Source: JADJNW01 sp033761835 (GTDB lineage: Bacteria; Bacteroidota; Bacteroidia; Chitinophagales; Saprospiraceae). Taken from it: a stretch of DNA of 47,826 nucleotides. A model generated the notes under the pieces. It was not told where the DNA came from, did not search any database, and worked only from the letters and a program-made list of their open reading frames with translations. Each line of letters starts with the position of its first letter. Position 1 is the stretch's first letter. The DNA is taken from assembly GCA_033761835.1 (NCBI GenBank), contig JANRME010000139.1, forward strand, positions 1-47,826. Direction: 5' to 3'. Shown piece after piece: positions 14,881-24,788 of the stretch. The position numbers were made by a program, and so were the translations under genes.

Positions 14881-17800
14881 CTATCGTACCAGCGTTACAT
14901 CGCCCTTTACAATTTCAACACGTCCATCGGAGAGTTCTACTTCAGCAAAGAAGCCAAAAACTGCAGGATCCATTGCTTGCCCATTGTGTGAGCCATCCCA
15001 GCCAAAGTTGAGGTCATTCGGTTGAAATGGTCCGGCCATATAAACGCGGTCGCCCCAGCGATCAAAAACCATAAACATTTTAATGGTTTTAATATTCTGA
15101 CCGGCAAAAGGCATAAAAACATCATTAATCCCATCCCCATTGGGTGAAAAGACATTCGGGACAAATAAATTAATCGTTTCATTTACAAAAACGGTTACTT
15201 TTGCAATGGCCACGCAACCATTGGTGCCTGTGACTTCTACAAAGTAAGTGGTAGAACGCAAAGGAGTCACGATTTTTTGCTGCAAATTAGACGTATCGGC
15301 TTCGCCTGCGCTTTTCCAAATAATGGAGATAAAATCAGATGGAATGATGGTTGCCACCAGTTCGGTTGAGTCGCCGAGGTCAATTTCTACATCTTCACTC
15401 AAATCCACTTGAATCGTATCCGGTGCAGGAATGGTCACTTGCGATTCCCATTCGCAACCATTGCGATCCTGAATAGCCAAATTATATGTGCCAGTAGCAA
15501 GGTTTTCAAACACATTCCGAGTGGTAAAAGGAGAGTCAAAAACCGAATATAAATAAGGCGCCGCGCCGCCGCGTACCGAATCAATTGTCACCGTAGCGCT
15601 TCCACGCTCAAAACAATTGGGTTTGAGAATGGTATAAAATACTTGTTCAATCGCGGTTTCGATAGCTTTCACCTCAATACTTGTTTGACCCCTACAGCCG
15701 TTGTCGGCCCTCGTTACTGCAATGATATAATTTCCACTTTTACCAACGGTAGCGGTAGCGCTATTCTGACCGGTAAGAATTTCACCGTTTTGAGTCGTCC
15801 AAGCATACGTATAACCACTACCTCCTGAGGCGCTGGCCACTAATTGAGTTTCCGTTACTTCACAATCAAGCGAAGTAGGCGGCGCAATCATAATGGTAGG
15901 TGGCATGGTGTCAATCGGCACATTCACTTGAATAGAATCGCTACAACCATTGACAAGGCTGGTGATGCGTAATTCGTAATTGCCTGCTTGATTGGCGTTT
16001 AGCATCAAATCTGTATCCGGCAAAACCGCGCCGTTGGGTCCAGTCCAACGTACGATAAAATCGCCACCCGCCGAGGAAATACTCGCATCAACAATAGTTT
16101 CCTTGCGCACACAAGTAAGCGGTATCACTGCGCGCGTACCCACTTCTGGTTTTTTATAATCCGCACCAACAATTGCAGAGGCCATGCCTGTGCAACCGTT
16201 TTGGGTATCGGTCACGATAAGCTCAAATGTGCCGCCGGTGCTGGTTTGTACGATGGTTTGATTTGGATTTCCAATAATTGTAGCATCGTTAGAACGCCAG
16301 GAATAGGTAAGCGCTGCGCCGCTTTGCGAAGTAGAACCGTTTCCATCCAAAGTGACGATATTGTTGGTACAGTTGAGTGCCAAGTTATTGGCATTTGCAA
16401 TCCTGGCAGTTGGTTTGTCAACATTTTGGCGCACCTGCACAGAGTCCCTTTGGCTACAACCGCTCACTATATTGGTTACATTTAAAATATAAAGCCCTGG
16501 GGAAGAAACAGTTGGATTGATAGAATCTATTACACTACCGCTGGGAGTTGTCCATTGGTATTGCAAATTATTACCGATGACCTGCGGGTTCAATCGAATG
16601 CTGGTAGTCGTACAACTCAAAGTGGTATCAAATCCAGCAAAAACGACCGGCGCTTCTGTATTCGCCAAAATTTCGACGCTATCCTTACCAACACAACCAT
16701 TATCAAGGTTGGTTACCACTAATGTATAAGTATCTGGTAAAGAAATAATTGGCTTGAGAGTTGTCGGATTTTGTATCGGACTGCCGTTTCGAGCTGTCCA
16801 TTGGTAGGTGTAATTTCCATTTGAAGTTCCATTCAACACTAAATCGGGCTGATTACAACCCAAAGTATCGCTCGTCCCGGCATCCACTATTGGTAAAATG
16901 CGGTTGTCTTGAACGCTCACCACCCTGGAAGCGCTGCAGCCATTATCATTATTGGTCACTTCAAAGCGGTAACGACCTGGTGTTGAAACTGTTATACTTA
17001 AGCTATCTTTACAATTAATTAAATTGTCATTATTGTCCAATTCGCACCAGCGAGCCGAGAAGTTGCCATTATTTGGAAGCGCACCATTTAAACCAACCCT
17101 TTCGATGTTACAATTCAACGCTGTATCAAGAATTGCTGGAATCACAGGCAAGTCATCAGAAGTGACGATAACGCTATCCATTGCCGAACAGCCATTCAGC
17201 GTATCTGTTACAATCAGAAAATATGTACCAGCAGCATTAACGGTTGGCATCAAAGTATTTACGCCTGAAATCGTGCTTCCTTGCGAAGTCGTCCAAGTAT
17301 AAGTAAAGTTTATCCCCATCGAAGACCCAGTGCCATCAAGCGTTGCGAGTGAAGCATTGCAAGTTAAAGCTGCAGTAGGGCCAGCCTCGGCAGTCGGCGG
17401 AAAAGTATCAATTCGTACAATGACCGAGTCTATTACGCGACAGCCGGTAAGTGTATTTATAACTTCAATATAATATATATCAGATTGAGTAACAGTGGTT
17501 TTAGCTACATTATTAGGCATTACAATACTACCATTCGCGCTCGTCCAATTGTATATAAATTGCGAACCGGCCGAAGTATTGTTTCCGCCTATCCCAACCG
17601 AAGTTTGAACGCAAGTGATCGTCGTATCATTGCCAGGATCAACATCTGGTAAAACTCGATCTTCCAACACCACAAAAGAAGCAGAGACAGAAAAATTGGA
17701 GCTATTAGTCAGGGTAATCGTATAAGTTCCAGGCGCATCTACAATTGGCGTCAAGCTATCCGTACCAGAAACAAAATTACCATCGAGCGTCGTCCAGGCA

Positions 17801-20544
17801 ATGGTACAATCGGTACAGATCGGGTTGCAAAGTGTAGCTTGCAGCGTCACCGATGTGTTTTGGCAATCCAGCGTATCAGGAGCTTTTGCTTGCACACAAA
17901 TATCGCAGCTTTGAGCAGTGACAACAACCGTATCCGTTATAATGCAATCATTTTGTAAATTCCTGACTGTCAGAATATAATCTCCTGCGATATTCACGCG
18001 CACGGTCGGCTGATTGGGCGATGATTGAATGCCCGGCCCGCTCCAGGCGTAAGCATAGGTTCCATTTATAGGATTGACAAAAGCTTGCAAATTCAAAAAA
18101 TTGGAATCGCAAGTGATCTGGCTTTCGCCAAATGTGATGGTTGGTACGCCCAATTCTATTGCAATATCCACTGAGTCGCGGCCGGAACAACCATTGGTTA
18201 CATTTACAACTTGTAGCACATATTTTCCAGATTGGGTAACCGTTTCGGTAATATCATTGCCAATAAGCGCACCAGCTACCGTCGTCCAGGTATAGCGAAA
18301 ATTTTGCCCGGTCGAAGAATTGTTTCCGTTTAACAAAGCATCGGGGCGGCCGCAAGTGATAGTATCTGGGGCTCCAGCATCGGCAATCGGCGCAATCGTA
18401 TCTCGAATCACTGTCGTTACTGCATTTGCAAAACAACCAGAATTGTTGTCGGTTACAATCAAAGTATAATCACCAGGTGCATTGACGACAACGGTGCGTG
18501 TATTGGTCGGACCAACAAAGCTGCCGCCGTTGGTTTGCCATTGATATCGGATATTCGGGCCACTGGAAGTATTGCCTCCGCCCAATGTAACGCTTGACTT
18601 CGTACAATTCAGTGTATCGCCGTTCCCTGCAAATGCGACCGGCGTGTTTACATCTCGATTCACAGCGACTACAGCTGTATCCGCGCATAAACCATTAGTA
18701 CTTGCCACGATCAATTGGTATGTTCCAGCTTGATTCACTATCGGCATCAGCGTATTTCCGCCGCTCACAATGCCCGGCCCGCTCCAGGTATAAATGATAC
18801 CCGCACCTTGCGTAGAACCATTGCCATTCAATGTTATTTCAGCATTGGTGCAGCTTAAAGAATTTGGATTAGCAATAGCGGCAACTATTGTATTTTGCGT
18901 ATTTTGAGTAACGATTACAGAATTTTGACTTCTACAAATTGTGCCATCAGAAGATTGAGAGATTTCCAAAAAATAAGTACCCGGTGACGTCACATTAACG
19001 GTCGGGGTATTGCCAATTTCAACTCCATTAGCGTTGAGCCATCGAAATGCAACTCCTGCAGGGGTTGAGCCACTTCCATCCAAAGTGACGGAGGAATTAA
19101 AACAATCCAAAGCGCCAAAACTGGAAATGTTAACGATTGGATTTAATACGTTTAATCGCAAATTGACAATGCTATCACAACCCAGTGCAGATGTGAGGGG
19201 AATGGTGTAGCTGCCTGCAACTGTAAAGTTTTGATTCCCGACAGTATAAGTTCCACCTCTACAAATGCTGGCATTAATATTGGTGATAATGCTATCCAAC
19301 ACCGTCAAATTCAAATTGATAATACTATCGCAACCATCGATATTAGTAAGCGTATCTCTATAAATTCCACTGGTTGTATAAATCGAATCGCCAATTCTAA
19401 TCGAATCGCCCATACAAAGGGTTTCGTTCAAATTCATTATATCCGACGCAAGTACGGTCAGACTCAGATGTGTCGTACTGCTACACCCATCCGCGCTGGT
19501 GATGGTTATATCGTATTCGCCTGTTGTCGTAAAAGTTTGATTTCCAATTGTGTAAGATTCTCCTTGACAAATAGTTTGCGTCACAAAAGTCGTATCGCCC
19601 TGCGGCGTGATGGTGACATTTATACAATCATTTGTGATTTTTCCGCAATATAACAGGAGGTTTCCATTCAATTGCTGCCGTAGCTGGCTCAGGGTTTGTG
19701 CACCATTGGGTAAAGGGAAGCTATCAATATCTGTTTTTTTATAAGATAAACCGCAAACCTGATACGTTCCAGCCACCAATCCGCGCAAATCCGGCACGGA
19801 ATCGTAAGCTAAAAGAATGTCGTTTTGGCTAATCAAGTAAGTATAAGCGTACTCGGTAGTGTCCGGCGGCAAGCCATTATAAATAGGTGGAATATTTAAT
19901 TCTAAGGTATCATTACCTTCGCAACTTGTCACATCTGGATAGGATGCTAAACTTCCTGCGTCCGCGAAACAACACAAAAAGCCGCGCTCATCACAAAGCC
20001 GCAGCCGAAAACCTACCACCGCACCTTGATACACCGAAGGGTTGTTCCGAATCGTAATTGTCCATTGTCCGTTGACCGGGCCGGTATCAAAATTTTCCAA
20101 ACATCCATCAAAAGGATAATAAGAACCTGTATAGCGCCCTCCGCTAATAAAATTGCGAGGTTGATTGTTGTCCCATTTTGCCACGTAACCACTGTCAGGA
20201 ATCGCCGTAGCCGAGCAAGGCACAAAAGTAATATCCCATCGAGCTGCAAACGTAAAGGCCAAAGCATCAGAAGTGTTGGAGCCAATTAGTTGCACCATCT
20301 GCCCGGAGGGTGAAGTGATCCACAACTCCATATTCTCAGAAAACTGGTGCAAAAATTCTATTTCAATACCACATATACCTTGATTAGGATCGGCGAGATC
20401 ATTATTCACAACGTCCGTCACCTCAAAATTGTAAGTCACCGTTCGATTGGTACCAATCAGAATGGTATCCACAATTCCGCAGTTCTGGGCGTGTGCCAGC
20501 CAGGGAAGGATGAAGATATGCCATAGGATTAAAAATCGTCTCAT
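14881..20544 (-). CDS. Giant T9SS-exported repeat protein with type B (CHU_C) sorting domain
   Basis: A 1,887-residue secreted protein of adhesin type. Signal peptide 1-20 (ends AHAQ). Residues about 20-190 form a P-domain (proprotein-convertase-like; ELWITSPSGQMVQL, NGQWTITIRNN). Three repeats of about 47 residues (320-468; ICQGESYTIGNQTF type) follow, then about 14 Ig/PKD-like repeats of about 83 residues (475-1635), most with one Cys near the start (DTLNCT, DTITCG) and a GC near the end, suggesting one disulfide each. A SprB-like repeat follows (1636-1710) and the C-terminus (about 1794-1887, FVPNVFSPNGDGINDVF...VFDRWGDRVY) is the gliding-motility-associated type B sorting domain. It is exported by T9SS to the cell surface or outside. 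Role in adhesion or gliding is inferred. Confidence 0.93.
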   Translation of the reverse strand: MRRFLILWHIFILPWLAHAQNCGIVDTILIGTNRTVTYNFEVTDVVNNDLADPNQGICGIEIEFLHQFSENMELWITSPSGQMVQLIGSNTSDALAFTFAARWDITFVPCSATAIPDSGYVAKWDNNQPRNFISGGRYTGSYYPFDGCLENFDTGPVNGQWTITIRNNPSVYQGAVVGFRLRLCDERGFLCCFADAGSLASYPDVTSCEGNDTLELNIPPIYNGLPPDTTEYAYTYLISQNDILLAYDSVPDLRGLVAGTYQVCGLSYKKTDIDSFPLPNGAQTLSQLRQQLNGNLLLYCGKITNDCINVTITPQGDTTFVTQTICQGESYTIGNQTFTTTGEYDITITSADGCSSTTHLSLTVLASDIMNLNETLCMGDSIRIGDSIYTTSGIYRDTLTNIDGCDSIINLNLTVLDSIITNINASICRGGTYTVGNQNFTVAGSYTIPLTSALGCDSIVNLRLNVLNPIVNISSFGALDCFNSSVTLDGSGSTPAGVAFRWLNANGVEIGNTPTVNVTSPGTYFLEISQSSDGTICRSQNSVIVTQNTQNTIVAAIANPNSLSCTNAEITLNGNGSTQGAGIIYTWSGPGIVSGGNTLMPIVNQAGTYQLIVASTNGLCADTAVVAVNRDVNTPVAFAGNGDTLNCTKSSVTLGGGNTSSGPNIRYQWQTNGGSFVGPTNTRTVVVNAPGDYTLIVTDNNSGCFANAVTTVIRDTIAPIADAGAPDTITCGRPDALLNGNNSSTGQNFRYTWTTVAGALIGNDITETVTQSGKYVLQVVNVTNGCSGRDSVDIAIELGVPTITFGESQITCDSNFLNLQAFVNPINGTYAYAWSGPGIQSSPNQPTVRVNIAGDYILTVRNLQNDCIITDTVVVTAQSCDICVQAKAPDTLDCQNTSVTLQATLCNPICTDCTIAWTTLDGNFVSGTDSLTPIVDAPGTYTITLTNSSNFSVSASFVVLEDRVLPDVDPGNDTTITCVQTSVGIGGNNTSAGSQFIYNWTSANGSIVMPNNVAKTTVTQSDIYYIEVINTLTGCRVIDSVIVRIDTFPPTAEAGPTAALTCNASLATLDGTGSSMGINFTYTWTTSQGSTISGVNTLMPTVNAAGTYFLIVTDTLNGCSAMDSVIVTSDDLPVIPAILDTALNCNIERVGLNGALPNNGNFSARWCELDNNDNLINCKDSLSITVSTPGRYRFEVTNNDNGCSASRVVSVQDNRILPIVDAGTSDTLGCNQPDLVLNGTSNGNYTYQWTARNGSPIQNPTTLKPIISLPDTYTLVVTNLDNGCVGKDSVEILANTEAPVVFAGFDTTLSCTTTSIRLNPQVIGNNLQYQWTTPSGSVIDSINPTVSSPGLYILNVTNIVSGCSQRDSVQVRQNVDKPTARIANANNLALNCTNNIVTLDGNGSTSQSGAALTYSWRSNDATIIGNPNQTIVQTSTGGTFELIVTDTQNGCTGMASAIVGADYKKPEVGTRAVIPLTCVRKETIVDASISSAGGDFIVRWTGPNGAVLPDTDLMLNANQAGNYELRITSLVNGCSDSIQVNVPIDTMPPTIMIAPPTSLDCEVTETQLVASASGGSGYTYAWTTQNGEILTGQNSATATVGKSGNYIIAVTRADNGCRGQTSIEVKAIETAIEQVFYTILKPNCFERGSATVTIDSVRGGAAPYLYSVFDSPFTTRNVFENLATGTYNLAIQDRNGCEWESQVTIPAPDTIQVDLSEDVEIDLGDSTELVATIIPSDFISIIWKSAGEADTSNLQQKIVTPLRSTTYFVEVTGTNGCVAIAKVTVFVNETINLFVPNVFSPNGDGINDVFMPFAGQNIKTIKMFMVFDRWGDRVYMAGPFQPNDLNFGWDGSHNGQAMDPAVFGFFAEVELSDGRVEIVKGDVTLVR

Positions 20545-20839
20545 AACAATGGGATGCAGAAAACTCTTTTTTGAGGCGTTAGATATTTGACTTTAGAATC
20601 GAATCCGTCTAAAATCTATTGTCTAAAGTCTAAAAGAAAAATTTCGATGCATCATTTTGGGATTAAACAGTTTCCTCATTCTGAAGCCTTTTTGTATCTC
20701 CAGGAATAGGCAAATCACTCGAACGTTCGTAGGGCAGAATTCGGCTTTAGGCTACAACGTAAATTGTGTCTGTTTTGATACTTTGAAGCTCAAAATTAGC
20801 ATAAAATTCTGGGATGCGTTGTTAAAAATTAAACCAAGC
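20545..20839. other. Intergenic region between the two T9SS cargo genes
   Basis: Contains a 9-bp perfect inverted repeat, GACTTTAGA (20589-20597) and TCTAAAGTC (20622-20630), and three variants of GTCTAAA in a row (20608-20634). It can act as a hairpin near the start of the giant gene. No gene seen. Confidence 0.4.
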
Positions 20840-23272
20840 CTATGGCTTTTGCAAAATGAAAGCACGAGATACAGTGCCTTCTAAGCCAATGATTTCGAGC
20901 CAATACGCACCTATTGCCAATTTTGAACAATCAACTATTTCTTTGTAATCGCCTGATGAAAAGTCAACTTGCCAATGCCTCAATTTCTGACCTAATGCAT
21001 TGACCAATCGAGCTTGCAAATGTTTCTGCGGACGACCTTGTAAAATCAACTCCACTTGATAGGATGCCGGATTCGGCGAAAGCCGGAAAACGTTCAAAAA
21101 ATCGGGCAAGGTCGTAGATGTTGTTACAATCATAAGCGTTTTGCTGCTCATAGCTGCCCCGCAATTGTTGGTGACACGCAGTTCTACTCTATATTCGCCA
21201 GGATGTGCAAAAAAATGGCTTGGCTTCATTTCATTAGAAATCGCGCCATCTCCGAATCGCCACTCGTACTGCCAATCTGGATAAGCATAAACCGATTGGA
21301 AAATCACTTCCTGACCATCCACCGTATACTCAAAGCTTGCATCGGGTTGCGCAAAAACTTCAATATAATCAGACAAAGTAAGCGTGTCCTTTCCCCAGAA
21401 ATTTTCTACAATCAAAGTCACGGAATAGCGACCTGGTTCCTCATAATTTACCAAAGGATTGACATTCTGTGAAGTATTTGGATTTCCACTTGGAAAATAC
21501 CAGTTTCGCTTGCTCGCATTTCCACTTGTGAGATCAGAAAACTGCACCGAAAAAGGCGCACAGCCTTCTTGAATATTGCTGTTAAAGTTGGCCAAAGGCG
21601 CTGTACCGCTGAGTGCTATAGTTTGTTGTAAAGTATCGCTGCCACATTCGTTCATAGCGATTAATTGTACGTTGTACGTTCCAGGGTTTGCATAGGTATG
21701 AATTGGATGCTGCAACGTACTACTATTATTATCTCCAAATTGCCAAAGATAAGTTTGCGTATTTATAGATTGATTCGAAAATGTGACCATATTCTCTACT
21801 TGATCAAAGCTGAAAGCCGCATCGGGCTTGCCTTTTACCGAAATAAAAATTACGCTGGTATCAAATCCTTCTGCATTAGCGGCCACCAATTGTACTTTAT
21901 ACGAGCCGGGCACGGTGAAAGTCGCCACCGGATTTTTATCAAATGAAGTCAGTCCTTCCGGAAACAACCATTGCCAACTACTCGCATTCGTCGAGGATTG
22001 GTTGAAAAACTGCACCGTACTGGGGGCGCAAACGGTATTTGCAATAGCATAAAAAGCGGACTGAGGCGCAATTGCATTTTCACAAGTCGAGACACAATTC
22101 TGCGCATTGACAACGCTATTAAAATAAGTATTGATGGTATTTTTAGAAACAGAAGACCATTCGTGCACATCCTGAATCCTGGGTGCCATAATATAAGGCG
22201 AACCATCAGCATCATGTCGGGCATTGAGATTATGCCCCAATTCATGCGTTTGTAGCGCTCGCATCAAAGCGGCGTTTGCTGAATAGCGCCGTAATAACTG
22301 ATAGCGTTGATTACTGCAAAGCCCCCCAAAATAGCCACCACCACCGATATTATTGTCGAGTACTCGTCCTGTCCACAAAGTTGCAAGATCATAAATCATT
22401 TCAAAGCCGCCGCCGTTGCTCCAATCCCTGAAATTCGCCAGTAATTGCAGGTAATCTGTCAATGGCGCCCAGGGATCGCAAGTCGCACAAGTAGAAACAT
22501 ACAATGTCACCGCTTTGAAGCGAATGGTATGCTCAAATTCCTCGTCATAATTGGTATGCACATTGTTTAGAATACCAAGGACATAGTTTTCAAGCATTTC
22601 CACATTGCCAAATAATTGCAGCATCTGATAGTCCGCTGCCAAAGCGATCTCAATTGCATAACACTCCCCTGCTGATTTTTGCTGATCGGTTTTAATTGGA
22701 ATCGTTTCCATTTCTATCGCCGCGCAATGCCCATCGGGATTGGGCAATACATCTTCCATTTTATACAAAAGATAAGCATCGAATCCGGCATCCTGATCAA
22801 ATCGCTTCGCAGGTTCGATGAACCAAGTCTCTTCGCCGATCTCAAAGACGCCATATACAAATCCTGCTGCCAAAGTCAATCTGCAAGCACCCTTTTCAGG
22901 CGATAGCACTTGCCCGGCGAAGGTTTTTGCTCGATTGCCTGCTATTTTTTGCACCCCTTTTTCACTCTGCGTTTGCACCTGATAATTCTGTGCGCGAATA
23001 TCTTCTTCCTGCAATCGTATATGCCAGTTTTGATTATCATTAAATAAGAATATTAGTTCTGCATCATTTGAAGTTTTTTGCACTAAGTCCAATATTGCCC
23101 AACTATCCAAATGAATTACTCGGTAATCTGATAATTCTTCTTGAAGGGCAGGAAAATGCACATTTTCAACCGTATATGCTTTAAACATTACCTGTGCCTT
23201 CATTGATACAAGCAATTGCAATAGCAACAGCATCGATAAAAAAAGACGAAACGTCATATAAAATACATTCAT
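20840..23272 (-). CDS. Secreted reprolysin-like metalloprotease with PKD domains and T9SS type A sorting domain
   Basis: About 810 residues from the ATG at 23272 (MNVFYMTFRLFLSMLLL..., a signal peptide); a TTG six codons upstream also opens the frame, but the ATG sits directly before the signal peptide. The zinc-binding motif HELGHNLNARHD is at about 343-354, followed by the Met-turn IMAP, so it is a metzincin near the adamalysin/reprolysin group. Four PKD-like domains follow (PSTVQFFNQS...PGSYKVQL; YLWQFGDNN...PGTYNVQL; NWYFPSGNP...PGRYSVTL; YEWRFGDG...PGEYRVEL). The C-terminus (FRLSPNPASYQVEL...GAYWLEI) is a type A sorting domain for T9SS export. It is probably a surface or extracellular protease. 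It is upstream of, and in the same direction as, the giant repeat protein. Confidence 0.93.
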   Translation of the reverse strand: MNVFYMTFRLFLSMLLLLQLLVSMKAQVMFKAYTVENVHFPALQEELSDYRVIHLDSWAILDLVQKTSNDAELIFLFNDNQNWHIRLQEEDIRAQNYQVQTQSEKGVQKIAGNRAKTFAGQVLSPEKGACRLTLAAGFVYGVFEIGEETWFIEPAKRFDQDAGFDAYLLYKMEDVLPNPDGHCAAIEMETIPIKTDQQKSAGECYAIEIALAADYQMLQLFGNVEMLENYVLGILNNVHTNYDEEFEHTIRFKAVTLYVSTCATCDPWAPLTDYLQLLANFRDWSNGGGFEMIYDLATLWTGRVLDNNIGGGGYFGGLCSNQRYQLLRRYSANAALMRALQTHELGHNLNARHDADGSPYIMAPRIQDVHEWSSVSKNTINTYFNSVVNAQNCVSTCENAIAPQSAFYAIANTVCAPSTVQFFNQSSTNASSWQWLFPEGLTSFDKNPVATFTVPGSYKVQLVAANAEGFDTSVIFISVKGKPDAAFSFDQVENMVTFSNQSINTQTYLWQFGDNNSSTLQHPIHTYANPGTYNVQLIAMNECGSDTLQQTIALSGTAPLANFNSNIQEGCAPFSVQFSDLTSGNASKRNWYFPSGNPNTSQNVNPLVNYEEPGRYSVTLIVENFWGKDTLTLSDYIEVFAQPDASFEYTVDGQEVIFQSVYAYPDWQYEWRFGDGAISNEMKPSHFFAHPGEYRVELRVTNNCGAAMSSKTLMIVTTSTTLPDFLNVFRLSPNPASYQVELILQGRPQKHLQARLVNALGQKLRHWQVDFSSGDYKEIVDCSKLAIGAYWLEIIGLEGTVSRAFILQKP

Positions 23273-23344
23273 GGTTGCATATTTAAACAAACCAAGCCAC
23301 CAAAACGATAGTCTGTTCGTTTACAACTTTTATATGGAATGCTG

Positions 23345-23412
23345 GAATATTGGAATGTTGGAATACAGTATATTTCAATACGCCAATATTTCATCACTCC
23401 AATATTCCAATA
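23345..23412. repeat. Inverted GGAATATTGGA word repeat before an outer-membrane protein gene
   Basis: TGGAATATTGGAATGTTGGAATA (about 23347-23369) faces CCAATATTTCATCACTCCAATATTCCAA (about 23385-23412), which forms an imperfect hairpin. The word TTGGAATATTGGAGT is shared with the gap between aguA and glgE. Located just upstream of the 23447 gene. Confidence 0.55.
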
Positions 23413-23446
23413 ATCTACCTTATTTTTACAAAAAAATATCAATCGA

Positions 23447-24031
23447 ATGAAAAAAGCAATTAAGATTAGCCTTTTGCTACTGATAGTCATTTCTCTGATT
23501 CAAAGCGTGGGACAAGCACAAAGCCGTAGCCGAGAAAACGACCGCAGGCAAAGTGAATTCGCCAGCCGCTTGTGGTATGGTGGTGGTTTGGCGCTTGGGT
23601 TCTCTTCCAGCGGCAATGAATCCTTATTCCAGCTTGGGCTTTCGCCAATGGTGGGTTATAAAATATTTGAGCCTTTCTCTATAGGGCCGCGCGTCAATCT
23701 TTTGTACTCGCATTACCGTATTAATTTCTCTGGTGATGTAGAGAAAGCAGATGCGGTGTCTTGGTCAGCAGGTGTATTCTCGCGTTATAAAATCATCCGC
23801 AATATTTTTGCACATATCGAATACGAATTTGACAATGCGGCGGTATTTTCTTATGGCTTGGATGGCTTGGAAACCTTGCGCCGTGAGCGTAGCAACTTCT
23901 ATGTAGGCGGTGGTTACAATAGTGGCGGCACTTGGGGCTATGAAATCCTGTTATTGTACAATACCCTCCAACCTGAAAATGATATCAATCCACCGTTTAG
24001 CTTCCGCATCGGCTTTACGCATAATTTCTAA
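23447..24031 (+). CDS. Small outer-membrane beta-barrel protein
   Basis: A 194-residue protein with a signal peptide (MKKAIKISLLLLIVISLIQSVGQAQS) and a run of amphipathic strands: SRLWYGGGLALGFSS, FQLGLSPMVGYKIF, FSIGPRVNLLYSHYRI, VSWSAGVFSRYKI, IFAHIEYEFDNAAVF, SNFYVGGGYNSGG, WGYEILLLYNTL, ending FSFRIGFTHNF. Eight strands and a terminal Phe indicate a small outer-membrane barrel. It is a conserved Bacteroidota type of unknown function. The gene stands alone in its orientation; a 14-bp inverted repeat follows its stop codon and may end the transcript. Confidence 0.82.
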   Translation: MKKAIKISLLLLIVISLIQSVGQAQSRSRENDRRQSEFASRLWYGGGLALGFSSSGNESLFQLGLSPMVGYKIFEPFSIGPRVNLLYSHYRINFSGDVEKADAVSWSAGVFSRYKIIRNIFAHIEYEFDNAAVFSYGLDGLETLRRERSNFYVGGGYNSGGTWGYEILLLYNTLQPENDINPPFSFRIGFTHNF

Positions 24032-24040
24032 GGGAACAAT

Positions 24041-24082
24041 ACGAGGTACGAAATGATCATAAAATCATATTTCGTACCTCGT
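24041..24082. terminator. 14-bp inverted repeat after the small barrel gene (GAGGTACGA family)
   Basis: ACGAGGTACGAAAT (24041-24054) and ATTTCGTACCTCGT (24069-24082) are perfect reverse complements with a 14-nt loop. It starts 10 bp after the stop codon, so it may act as a transcript end. The arms are the same word as in 2752-2817 and 25723-25767. Confidence 0.5.
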
Positions 24083-24138
24083 ACTTCCGATTTCGTACTT
24101 CTACCTGCTTCATTTTCTTTTCTGTAGTATCTATTTGT

Positions 24139-24390
24139 AGTATTATATGCACGGGCATCTGCATTATATGCACGGGCGTCTGTATTACATTCATCTCCAT
24201 CTGTATTATATACACAGGCGTCTGCATTATATCGTTGCCCATCTGTATTATGTTGTTATGCGTCTGCATTATATCATTGCCCATCTGTATTACATTGTCA
24301 TGCGTCTGTATTATATTGTTGCCCGTCTGTATTATATCGTCGTCCATCTGCATTATATTATCGTATCATTGCATGATATGATTGGGCAAT
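24139..24390 (+). repeat. Twelve-unit tandem array of 21-bp repeats
   Basis: Twelve contiguous 21-bp units start at 24139 and every 21 bp after that (24160, 24181, 24202, 24223, 24244, 24265, 24286, 24307, 24328, 24349, 24370). Consensus begins TGyATTATAT and ends near GCCCATC or GGCGTC. The first and last units are more divergent. There are no spacers. The unit length and parts of the unit (TAT-AT, GTCGTC) match the arrays near 3623-3886. The open frames in both directions are a by-product of a repeat length divisible by three. Confidence 0.85.
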
Positions 24391-24788
24391 TTTATGAATC
24401 AATCGTGTAAATACAGGGCTTTTTTGTAAGGGTGGGTGGATAAATTGTTCCATAAGAACAAGATGCCAACAACAAGGCGCAATAACTGTAACATCTATCT
24501 CATAAAATTTTATCCCGAAGGATTCACATCAATCTTATTCTTTAATAATTATTCTATCCAATCAAATAAATAGGCTTCTCAACGTGGCGATACAGCATAC
24601 ATAAAACTTAGTATTTATTTCTGGTTACTCAACTCCTTCAAAAATACAGTGTTTGGGGCTATGTAGTTCTACCTTGAAGTTAAAATGCTTTTGTATTTAG
24701 CAGCAAACTTGTGGTTTGCTTATGTTAACTGTATGTTAATTCATTGATTTTCTCTAACTTTGTGTATTTGTTCATAAAACGGTGAAGC
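24391..24788. other. Region between the 21-bp array and the endonuclease gene
   Basis: About 400 bp of A+T-rich sequence without a supported gene. A promoter candidate is located at its right end. Confidence 0.5.
24755..24762 (+). promoter_or_regulatory. Candidate -7 element (TAACTTTG) for the endonuclease gene
   Basis: TAACTTTG matches the Bacteroidetes -7 pattern TAnnTTTG exactly and is 27 bp upstream of the ATG at 24789. A clear TTG at the -33 distance is not seen; the nearest is GTATG, so the assignment is partial. Confidence 0.45.

Noticed and set aside
20657..20884. 75-codon plus-strand frame upstream of the giant repeat gene
   Set aside because: No start context, no family and overlap with the end of the protease gene.
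24139..24390. CRISPR array
   Set aside because: Units of 21 bp are contiguous with no unique spacers, and there are no cas genes in the window.
24057..24410. Open frames in both directions through the 21-bp array (MQMDDDIIQTGNN type and MHGHLHYMHGR type)
   Set aside because: The repeat length is divisible by three, which keeps frames open; neither peptide has features beyond the repeat.
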